Assembly: GCF_000315625.1 (NCBI RefSeq)
Contig: NW_005434584.1
Location: 66,061-130,060, forward strand
Source of the DNA: Guillardia theta CCMP2712
Taxonomy: Eukaryota; Cryptophyceae; Pyrenomonadales; Geminigeraceae
DNA length: 64,000 bases
Reading direction: 5' to 3'
Shown here: in pieces, positions 19,354-30,100 of the stretch
Layout: every line of letters begins with the position of its first letter
Numbering within the stretch: the stretch's first letter is position 1
Made by a program: the position numbers and the translations under genes
Notes under the pieces: generated by a model
Seen by the model: only the letters and a program-made list of their open reading frames with translations
What the model was told of the DNA's origin: nothing
Databases searched by the model: none

Positions 19354-20157
19354 TCAATACAAGTCATGCAGCTGCTTGCATTCTTTGCAGCTTGACCGTC
19401 TCCGCTCGTGTTTGCATATGCTTCCTCCTCCACAGCCCTTGCACTGTGACCGTCTCCGCGCATGCTCGCATATGCTCCCTCCTCCGCACTCCTTGCACTG
19501 CGATCTCTGCCGCCCATGCGCGCATATGCTTCCTCCTGCGCAGCCCTTGCACTGTGATCGTGTTCTTCCGTGCTCGCAGATGCTTCCTCCTCCGCACTGC
19601 CTGCATTGCGATCGCCTTCGTTTATGCAGACAAATGCTTCCGCCGCCACATTCTTTGCACCTTGATCTTGCTCTTCCGTGCTCGCAGATGCTCCATCCTC
19701 CGCACTGCCTGCATCGTGAACGCCTCTTCTCATGCGCGCAGATGCTTCCTCCTCCGCACTGTCTACACTGTGATCGTATCCGACCATGCTCGCAAATGCT
19801 CCCTCCATCGCATCTTTTGCAGGATGCGCGATGTAGCCCGTGCTCACAGATGCTTCCTCCCCCGCATTCCTTACAACGTGATCGTACCTGACCATGCTTG
19901 CATATGCTTCCTCCTCCACAGCCTTTGCATGATGTTCTCTGCCGCCCGTGCTCACATATGCTCCCTCCCCCGCACTCCTTGCATCGTGACCGGACCTCGC
20001 CGTGGTCGCAGATACCTCCTCCATGGCATCCCTTGCATTGCGATCGTACCCTCCCGTGTTCGCATAACGTTCGTCTGACAAGTCTCTCTTTCTGCGGTCT
20101 GCTGCTCCTGCTTTCCTTCTCCTCTCTCCCTCTCTTCTTTCCCTCCCGTTCAGCCAT
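19354..20157 (-). CDS. Protein of 13 tandem zinc-knuckle-like repeats
   Basis: 267 residues from the ATG at 20157; the frame also opens earlier at a TTG, which I reject. A basic, charged head (about 35 residues, rich in E/K/R) is followed by 13 units of 18 residues with the pattern C-x-H-x6-C-x2-C-x5, typically CEHGRxRSxCKxCGGGSI. Every unit keeps the C-H-C-C set, which is suited to bind one zinc each; that is inference. The units differ mainly in the second, fifth and sixth positions. This repeat type is frequent in algal and oomycete proteomes as far as I recall, without an assigned function; nucleic-acid or protein binding is plausible. No signal peptide or membrane segment. It lies 3' to 3' with the copy B fragment. 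Confidence 0.8.
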   Translation of the reverse strand: MAEREGKKRGREEKESRSSRPQKERLVRRTLCEHGRVRSQCKGCHGGGICDHGEVRSRCKECGGGSICEHGRQRTSCKGCGGGSICKHGQVRSRCKECGGGSICEHGLHRASCKRCDGGSICEHGRIRSQCRQCGGGSICAHEKRRSRCRQCGGWSICEHGRARSRCKECGGGSICLHKRRRSQCRQCGGGSICEHGRTRSQCKGCAGGSICAHGRQRSQCKECGGGSICEHARRRSQCKGCGGGSICKHERRRSSCKECKQLHDLY

Positions 20158-20400
20158 CTCCTCGCCTGGATTTGAAAAAAAAATAGTCAAAATCTTGATA
20201 TTTACTCAACAAAGAAAAGACAGCAAAAATAATGTGTTTCAAGGCATTGCTGCCTTTTCTGTGTCCAGCATTTTCCTCTGAGGCAAACTGTTTCGTGACA
20301 ACATGCGGGTTGTGCAGCCACTACGACAGCACATAGAGCAACTTCCGTCAGGTGTACAACGAGGTGAGATAATGCTGATCCGATCTTTGTAGACAATGAA

Positions 20401-20825
20401 TGTCAGAACCTGAATTTATGATACTATGAACCTCATGACTATAAACATCGTAACTAGTGTCAGAACCTGAATTTATGATACTATGAACCTCATGACTATA
20501 AACATCGTAACTAGTGTCAGAACCTGAATTCATGATACTATGAACCTCATGACTATAAACATCGTAACTAGTGTCAGAACCTGAATTCATGATACTATGA
20601 ACCTCATGACTATAAACATCGTAACTAGTGTCAGAACCTGAATTCATGATACTATGAACTCATGACTATAAACATCGTAACTAGTGTCAGAACCTGAATT
20701 CATGATACTATGAACCTCATGACTATAAACATCGTAACTAGTGTCAGAACCTGATTTTATGATACTATGAATCTCATGACTATAAACATCGTAACTAGTG
20801 TCAGAACCTGAATTTATGATACTAG
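20401..20825. repeat. 57-bp minisatellite, about 7.4 copies
   Basis: Unit starts (gtcagaacctga) recur at 20402, 20459, 20516, 20573, 20630, about 20686, 20743 and 20800. The period is 57 = 3 x 19, so the minus strand stays open as a 19-residue repeat (SHEVHSIMNSGSDTSYDVY). One unit near 20656 lacks one base and breaks that frame. Substitutions are few, so the array is young. Confidence 0.95.
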
Positions 20826-21135
20826 CCCATGAAAGGTCGGTCTTGCGAGACGTAAACAGGAATGGATCTCACATCTTTTCAAGTCTGTAATGTGTTCATG
20901 ACACCAAACTACATGTACTGATGAGACCAAGAAAGCTCTAACACCAACAAGAACAAGCCTGCTTTCAATCCACAATGTTTTAAAATAAGGAGTTGGACAA
21001 ATCAGGAGAAGGTTGAGGAGAACTTGAGCATGGTAGCCTTGAACACCTTTATTGAAATTTAAGAACGAAAGAAGAAATTCGGATGGCCTCCCCTTGGAGT
21101 GTGAGCTGGGCATGGTATTGAAGCCTTGGCGGTCA
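20826..21135. other. Short intergenic 3' of copy 2
   Basis: Between the minisatellite and the stop codon of the giant gene. No gene or motif recognised. Confidence 0.5.
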
Positions 21136-24100
21136 TCAAGTCATCTCGTCTACCTGCACCTTGACTCGCCCTCGGTACCTCACGAACTTGTGAGTCAAGA
21201 ACCCCAGCAGCCCTGCTCCTATCACCCCTCCTACCGCACAACCCACTACTACCCCGACGTTACTCGCGCTCGCTGCTTGCAATGGAATTTCAGACGCTGC
21301 TTTTCCAGTTCCAGCTGGTGTTGTTGTGACATCCGCCGCATGGATAAAAGAGCTGGTGGTAGGAGATGGAGTTGTCTCCAAAGCCTCCACAACGGTGGAG
21401 CTGTTGGAGGAGTTGGAAGTGTTTGATGCAGCAGACGACACGACCATTGAAACTTTGCTCGGCCGGGTCTTCCACAAGAAGAATCGACTGCTGGATGAAG
21501 TGAGGCCGGTCATTTGCCCTCCAAGAGCTCTCGTAGCTACCGTATGGTTCAGATACACCTCAGTCACAGCGGGCCCGAGACTGGCAGTGAAGGTCAGCGA
21601 GCAGGTGTTGACCTGAGCTCCAGCATAGTCACATCTCGTAACACTCCCGCAGGCGTACACATGTGAGCTTGATAAGTATCCGCTGCCTCCCGATACCACC
21701 GTCACCGAGGTCCCACTGAAGTCGAGGATAGCCGGCTCTCCTCCCTCCAGGCTCGGCTCGGCATAGAGTCGACCGATGCAGTCTGAGTACACGTTGGCGT
21801 TCGTAGCGTGAGTGGTTGCGTAGGTTGACCGCTGAGCGCGGACAATCGTGAGGGTATTTCCAGTGACAGCCGAGACCTTCATCACCTCATTGTCAATGCG
21901 GATGAAGCTGTTTACCGTGATGTAAGCGACAGCCGCTGTCAGAGATACAGTGACTGTGGTGGTGTCAATCTGTGCTGAGAGCGTGGCTGGTGACTGCACC
22001 CCAGATGCCGCCACTGACTTGATGGAGTAGCCCAAGAAAGGCGAGTAGACCTTGGAAGGAGCCCCCCACACGCTGCCCAGGCTAGAAGACTGTTGAGTCA
22101 CCTTGTACGATGCCTTGGTTGTCAAGGTCGACGAAGCAGTCGAGGATAACACGGGGTTTGTGGAGATAGCTGAGGTCCGAGCCTGCAGGGTCACGGCAAT
22201 GCTCTCACTACCAACCACGTGATCGCCCAGCATCTGTCCAAAAGAGTCGAGGATGTAGACCGGGCTTGTTCCGTTGATGCGGTTGGAGCTGCTCTCAAGA
22301 ACAGGCGAGTTTGGACGCATCAAGTCATATCCGTCCATCCTGTCCTGGTAGTAGAGCGGGTCGGTGCTGTACTTGGCCGGGTTGTAGATGACAGGGTAGG
22401 ACAGTGAAGAAACGATCAGGTCCTGGTTCACTCCAAAGGGGGTGAGGGCAGGCGCGAGGTAGTTGAGGGAGAGCACAGGGGCCTTCTGAAGCTTGGATGG
22501 GCTGCTGATCACTGCGATGCCATCGAGGTACAACATCGGGGTAGCATCAGTAGTGCCGGGGTTGGTGATGAGAGGACGTGCGTACAAGCCAGAGTTGCTG
22601 CCTGAGATGGACTGAAGCACGCCAGTCGCCCCGATGATGGTCTCACTCAGGTACTGAGCGCTGATCGACAGCACAATCTCCGCATTCGCATTGTGCGCGG
22701 CAGCCGTGGTACCTTGTTGGCCCCTGGAGACAGTGATGGTGCTTGCAGACTTGTTGAGAGACAAAACGTATATCACCTCCTGCTCCACGAGGATGTTCGT
22801 GCCCTGCGCTGGCAGCGTTCCTGTCTTGCCCGCATTCGGTCCCATCGATATCAACGTGTCAGAGATCGAGAGGTCAGTATTCAAGGCAATGGGCAGCAGG
22901 GAGACTGTCTCGACGCTCACGGCCGTGTACTCGGCCCCAGACGCGTGCGATGCTGCCTGAGTGTAAGCCTGAGCGCGGAGAATGGTGAACGAGCCCGTGT
23001 TCAAGGCAGTGATCAGCATGATCTCGTTGCCAATCTGAATGTAAGTGTTGGCCGTGAAGCCTCTGGTGGTGAAGACCGGGAGAGTCGTGGCGGTGGCTGT
23101 GATGGAGGCCGAGGTCTTGGCTACTGCAGCCTTGGGGTTGAAGAGTCCCACCAGGGCTGCTGCTGGATGTGACGGAGTCTCGGTTCCCTCCGCCTGTGTG
23201 TATCCTCTGTACACGCTCAGAGTGTTGGCGGTCGTGTCAACGCTCGCTACCAGCATGAACTCGTCATCGACTGCAACGGATTCGTCCACGGCAAACCCGC
23301 TTGCCGATGCCACATAGATCGTCTCTACCGTACCCGCAACTGACGTCAGGACAGCCTTCTCGAGTGCCGTACCAGGAAAGAACAAGACGACACTCGCTCC
23401 GGGAAAGTGTTGCGACTGGCTGGTACCTCCAAGCGCTCTTTCGCTCACAGTGATCGTGTTGCCGGTCACCGTTCCAATCTTGAAGATCTCGCTATCAATC
23501 AAGATCAAATCTCCTGCCTTGAAAGAGGAGGCGTCCTCCACGGCGAATGAGATACTGGCTGCTGCCCGCACATCGTTAGATCTCGATGAGAACAAGCCAG
23601 CCTGCTTCAGGCTTCGAGCCGCGATGTTCACGTTCAAGAAGGTCTGAGGCGTCGGTACCGTCGGGTTGGAATAGAAGTGCTTAGACTCGTACATGAAGTC
23701 AACGCCCGTGATCTCTCCCGCATGATTCCTCCAGGTAGACTGATCCACCGACATGTCTCCCGGCCAGAACGACGGGTACGGCGCAAGGCCGTCCAGGGAC
23801 TTGCTGTCCTCGAAGAAGATCACCACTGTAGTCGCCCCGCACGATGCCCACGAGAGAGTCACAGGCTGGGTGCCGTACGAGTACCCGTAGCCGCCGTCAA
23901 CCACGTATGGGGCATTGGCCTTACGATCCCAGGTGATGGTCGCAGCCCCCTGAGTCTGAGTGGTGGAGAGAGTCATGGTAGTGGGGTTGAGGTAATACGT
24001 CTGTGCTGGGCAGATGTACAACGGAGCAGCAGCTGTCTGCACAGTCGAGACTGACATGCCTCCCTGCAGTTCCGCTGCGACCACCAGGCCAGTCGTAGAG

Positions 24101-27100
24101 CATGGGGTGCTCCCAACGCTCACAAAGGAGACAGTGGGAGCAGTGATGTATCCCGAGCCCGGGTTGACAGTGCGGACAGCAAGCTTGTACTGTGCGGCCT
24201 GTGCCGGAAGATCAGCGGCTGTGGCTGGACTCTGAGAGAGATAGCTGTCTGCCCTCGTGCTCTCGACGACAAGCTCGACCTGTGCGGCGACACCCGACAT
24301 GGACGTCGGAGGCTCTACGACTACCTGAGGTGGTGTGCACATGGCTGACAGGAGGTTCTGAGATGAGACGTAGAAGTTCAGCGATCCAGTCGATGCCATG
24401 AAGCCTCGGTTCCTTCTCGCCGCGTACGCCGTCGACGACGAGTACTGGATGCCAGACTGACCCGAGGATACACGCATCTGAAGCGTCTTGCGCGTGCGGT
24501 AGTCGTTGGCTCCCGGGTTGGTCGCTTGGCAGACCTGGAGGTTGTTTCTGTTGACAGGAGAGAAGAAGGCGTTGGCGTAGGATGGCTGAGTGCACTGACC
24601 ATTGAAGCATCCGCTCTCGAGAGTAGCTGTGGCCACGGCCTGTGAGGTGATGGTGCAGGACTTGCAGTCAAATGTAACAGTGGGAGCAGTGTCGTACCCG
24701 TATCCCCCCTGAGTCATGTACACGCCGTCGATGACCAACCCAACGCCCGATGCGAGATTGGTGAGCCGAGTGACGTCGATTGCAAAGTACTGGGGAACGC
24801 AGTTCCCGTTGGTGCCCGTGTATCCATCCTTCAAGAAGGTTTGGCCATTGTTGGAGTTGAACTTGATGTCGTACACGTACGGGATCGAGGCATAGCCCGT
24901 TCCTTGCTGAATGACCTGAGAGGTCCTCGATGCGGCGCTGTTGATCTGGATCTGAAGCTGTGCTCCTCCGGCCCTCTCGGGGTAGGAGAACATCAAGACG
25001 ATGTTGTCGCACCCGGTCGCTGTCGACAGGGCAGCCCCCTTGTACAGCAAGACGTTCGTGTTCAGGTTTGTAGTGCCCCCAGAGGAGGTGGTTGTAGGAG
25101 GGAACGACCACGTCGGTACACCCTTGGCGGTCGCGTACATGTTGGAGGAGCCCAGCGGCGAGGCAGAGAAGGTCACGGTGGTGCCTTTGAAGGTGTATCC
25201 TGCTCCAGCGCTTGACATGGTCACTCCGGTGACACGCGAGTTCTTGTAGGTAGACTGCTCTCGCTGATATGCCTCGGTCTTACCATTGGAGCAGGCTTCG
25301 TTGAATCCGACCAGCACCGGGGAGTCCATGGCTGACGTGACCGGGTTGACAGTCTTGTACGAGTTGGCAGACGACTGCGTCACTTGGAGTGGTCGCATTC
25401 CTCTGTAGCTAGAGAACGAGGTTGATCCCCCCACAAGCACATCCACGTTCGAGTAGCTCAAGAAGGCCTTTGCAGTCGCAGCCCCGCAACCTGTGATGGT
25501 CACCGATGGTGCTGACGTGTATCCATACCCTCCGTATGTCACGTTGATGGATTGCAGGATGTTGGCCGCTGTGACAGGTACTGCCTTCGCTTGCGCAGCT
25601 GCTGACACCCCGGACGCGGACACGGTGATCGTCGGGCTCGTGCAGGTTGTACCAGACTTGGTAATGGCAATCGATGCCACGTAACCAGAGTTCATCTCGG
25701 CTGACCCGCTCGCCGCCGTCTCGAGAGAAAACAAGGAGACAGACGAGAACTCAGACGAGTACAGGCCCGTCAAGGTGTCAGTCTGCTCTCTGTTCCATTC
25801 ATACAAGAAGGTGTTGCCTGTTTCGTACCTCATCGCAATGCTCGACGAGAAGTTCTGGGAGATGTACGCCTGCGCCTGAGCATTGCACGTAGCCGGAAAA
25901 GTAACCAAAGGAGCTGATATGTATCCGCTACCTCCGTTCTGGAGTACCACCTGAGACACGCTGTTTCCATTCAGCAACACAATGGCTGAGGCTTGCTGGC
26001 CTGCATAGGTCAACCCCGTCAGGCCATCAATGTATGATCCGGATGGGTTCGGAGACTCGATATTGACAGTGGTTCCTGAGGGGCAGTTGTTTCCTTGTAC
26101 TGCAACCTCAACGCGTCGTACGCCTGAATTTCCCGACAACAAGAAGACTCCGTTGAAGTAGGTCGTCGTCCCCGTGCTGGTCACACACTGACCGATGAAG
26201 CGAGGAGGAGACGTGTATCCGCTCCCCGCGTAAGTGATCTCAAACTTGGACGTGGCCCCAGAGATAAATCGTACCTCCGGCTTGTTTCCTCCCATGCTCT
26301 GAGGACCATCCACATACTTGATGCTGCAGTCTCCTGCGAGCGTTCCGCCGGTTATGACCATCCCCGTCACTCCGTATCCCTTCACGTACGAGCTCTTGAC
26401 CGGCAGCGTGGTTGCAAAGTAGTACCTCGTCCTCTCCGCGATAGTCTTGGAAGCGTCGTCGGTGGATCGAGTGATGTAAGCATTGACGTTCTTGGGATAG
26501 GACTTGAACCTGTACCCAGGTATGGTGATCGACACAGACTCGCCAGGCTCCACCCTCGCGCTCTTGGCAACGATCAGCTCCAACTGGGTGTAGATGGTGT
26601 AGGGCTTGTTGGCTATGTCGACGTTCCGTGGCTTGTTGCCGTTCGAGTCGACCACCCAGTACACGCCTCCTGCTCCCTGCTTGATCAAGTACTCGTTGGA
26701 CCCGATCATGGCGGTCATTCCTGTGTATCGGCCAACGTTCTCCTTCACATGGATGCTACAGTCGCTCAAGAAAGACGATGGGAACTCCTGCCCCACAAGG
26801 AAGCAAGGGGTCGGCGAGTAGTACGGGTTGTAATCGAGTATCGTCTGGGTGATAATATTCTGGTTGGCCGTAGACATGATCACTTCAAACACTGGTGCTG
26901 TCGTCTGAGTAACCCCAGTAGGCGCGGCCGACAAGAACACTGATGGGATGGTCACGTACCCGCTGCCCTGGCTGGTTACGCTGACTGTGGCTACCGACAT
27001 GAACAGGTTGAGGGTGGGGGGGGTGGTTCCAGTACAAGTTGCAGTAGGAAAGCTCGTGTACAACCCGGGATTGGTGATCTCGACTCTGTACGCGGGTGCG

Positions 27101-30100
27101 GATGTAGAAGCAACGACTGACATCACGACCTGGGCGCTGGCAGCGATCAACTGAGTTCCAGCAGCTGCAGTGAATGTGATGCTCTGACAGTTCTCCAGAG
27201 TCACAGCGTTGAGCGAGAGCTGGGCCACCTGATAAGAGATCGAGGCTGAAGCAGAGCTAGCAGCACCAGCATCTGATTGCGAGATCGTCACGGTCTGAGC
27301 AGATGCCTGCACAGTCACGGTGTACAGCCCTGCAGACTTGACCTTGATGGCGGTCACAGATGACCCGCTTGCTGCTGCTGTAAAAGCGTTGTTCCTGCAC
27401 GAGATCTGCATACCAACGTAGTCCGATGCCGATGCAGACAAGCCAGCCGTGTAGCAAGCCTCATGCGTGTACCCCAGAGGGCTTGGTCCCGCGAACCGAA
27501 CCTTCGACAGCGTGTAAGACGACTGCCCTCCGACGTCGTAGTCCGACGCTCCCCAAGGGCACTGCTTGTGGCTCCAGCAGAGGTCCTTGTTCTTCTTGTA
27601 GCCGTCATCAGAAGGTGACAACACAAACACTCCGTCCACGTCCGCATCACCCGATCGATGCCTGTTACCATCGGCAATGTACCCCTTGGACAAGTAGGCC
27701 CTAGCCCTGTCCTCGGAGCTGCCAAACAACTCCCACTCCAGCTGCGAGGTGAAGGTCTCGAACGCCGAGTTAGATGACTGCACTCCAAACAGAGGCCCGG
27801 ACTCCTCCACCTCGTAGGCAGGAAGGTTGACAAACAAGGAGTCGCCCGCAAACAAGCGGGTCTGCGGCACGATGTTGAGCACGACATCCGAAGAGGACGC
27901 AGTCATCTGCAACCCGCTGGTCTGCGATCCCGACACAATTGCTTGCGATGGGAAGTTGGACGTAGCCTGAATGGACAGAGCGAGAGCCGACTGCTCCGAG
28001 CTCGGGTTCTGAATCTGAAACTGCACCGTGTAGACGCCCCTGTCGTACAGATAAGCCTGCGCCTTTGCTGCAGTGATAGTTCCAGTCTCAGTTGCTGCAG
28101 GTGAGATGATGACCACAGGTGTGAGGTAGTATCCATGTCCAGGGTCGGTGATGGTGATTGCAGTGACCGCGCCACCCGAGATCGTTGCAGTGGCAGTTGC
28201 TCCCTGTCCGACCCCGTACATCACATTGCCTCCAGAGCAAACTGAGTTCTTGTAAAACTCAGACCCACAAATCACAACACTAGGCGGCACAGTGTACCCA
28301 GACCCTCCTGACAGCGCAACAATCTCGCAGATGCCGTTCGATCTCATCGCGTTGACGTTGAAGTAAGGGTTGTACACAGGCAGGTTGGGCGACTGCTGGT
28401 AAGTCATCTTGAACTCGTTATGCTTGAACGTACATGTAGAAGCGAAGTCGGCACCATGGATGTTTCCACTGACCGCGTTCGAAGCCACGTTGACATACTC
28501 GCCATTCCTGCTGATCCAGCAGGGGAAGGTGTCAGGAGAGGCAATGAAGCCAGTCAGCGATGAGACCGTCACCGCCTGGCTGGTAGTCAAGGCGTAGTTG
28601 GGCTGTAGCTCCACTGTCATCCACACAGTGTTTGAGGTCACGTTGGAGCTGGATCGAATGGTCGCATGCGGGAACGAGGGGTCCACAATGTAGCCCGCGC
28701 AGCTTGACAGCACCGATGGATATCCGTACACTCTCTTGCCCGTGTCCTGCTTCATTGTGTACGTCTGCACTCCAGGCGCTGCACTCGGCGCGTCACTGGA
28801 GCTGACAAGCAACGACACCGATGGACACGATCCTCCGTTCTTGTAGGCAGAGTTCGGGTTGATCATACGGAAGCAGAACTTGTACTTGGTTCCAAGCACC
28901 AGCGTCTGGGTCACAAACTGGAACTGGATCTCACCGTTTCCGTTGTTGTAATCTGCTTTGTTCGCGATGTTGTTACCCGAGATCGTTGTAAAGTATCCGC
29001 TCAGCGACGTGCTTGAGAGCGGGCTGATTCCATATTCATCGTAAAAGTCAACTGTGGACGTGGACGTGAACATCGGCAGCCCAGTCAACGTAAACTTGGT
29101 CTGTTTGATAATGTTCTTGTTCGGCCTCAGGGTAACACAGACAGGATTGACTGCACCTGGCGCAGGATACAACTGGCCGATGTCGTACTTGTTGAACAGG
29201 TTGCTCGTCAAGAAGAGAGGGTTCTTGTAGCTGGAAAGCGGAAGCGTTGCCGTCTGCGAGTTGGTCTGCTCGCCGCTGGCAAACGAAGCTGAGATCGACA
29301 CAGTCGGATTTGACTGCGGCGTCTTGCCATTCACGAAGGCATATTGAAGCACATAGGTCCAGCCAGCCATCATACAGTGGGTCGTTATTCCCTTGATGGG
29401 CATCTGACAAGTGGAAGATGAAGGAAGGTGAATGATCATCTGACCGTTCGACTGAGACCACTCAGTCTTCTGGATGATCGGAGAGTAGTAGTCTGTTGAC
29501 GCCGGTGATAGTGCAGTCAGAGATGTCTGCGTGGTGTCTGTTCCCGTCAAGCCCGCAATGGTGATGGTTGCACCGTACCCATTCAAACCAAGATCAACAT
29601 TCGAGCGGAGAGAAATGGTCAGTACGTTGTTCTCTTGGATCAGAGGCGTCTGCTGGGTGATCAACCGGGTCAAGAAGCCCTTGTCGTAGACCTTCAAGGG
29701 ACAGGCATCCCCATCCATCTCTCCATCTTGCAAGGCGCGATTCACAGGGGATACAACCATCTGCACAGTCTGCGTCGTCGTGTATGATACCTGGCTGTTC
29801 TGGCTCTGATACAGGGCATTCAACGTCAATGTGACCGTCTGGCAAGGCTGCGCGACCTTGGAGTTCTTGAGAGGAATTGCGAACTTGATCTCATGGCCTG
29901 AGGGGAGATTCTGAGCTGGGTTCAATACAAGCTTGGCTATGCCAGCTGCGAAGTTTGCAACCTTGTTGACTTCTCCAGCAGTGAGAGCGCTGGTGAAGTA
30001 TGCAGTGCTGGCCTTTGATGGTGTCACAAGCGAGTGAGTGTTCCAGTCGTAAGATGGGCAGTTGTCAATGTCCGGGTTGGAGTTGTCCTGCGCCTGGCTG

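Noticed and set aside
19331-20078. Frames of 186-427 residues opposite the zinc-knuckle gene, and a 244-residue frame in parallel
   Set aside because: All repeat with the 54-bp period of the real gene. Only one frame has the conserved C-x-H-x6-C-x2-C pattern.
20401-20825. CRISPR-like array
   Set aside because: The whole 57-bp unit is repeated with no variable spacers; it is a minisatellite in eukaryotic DNA.
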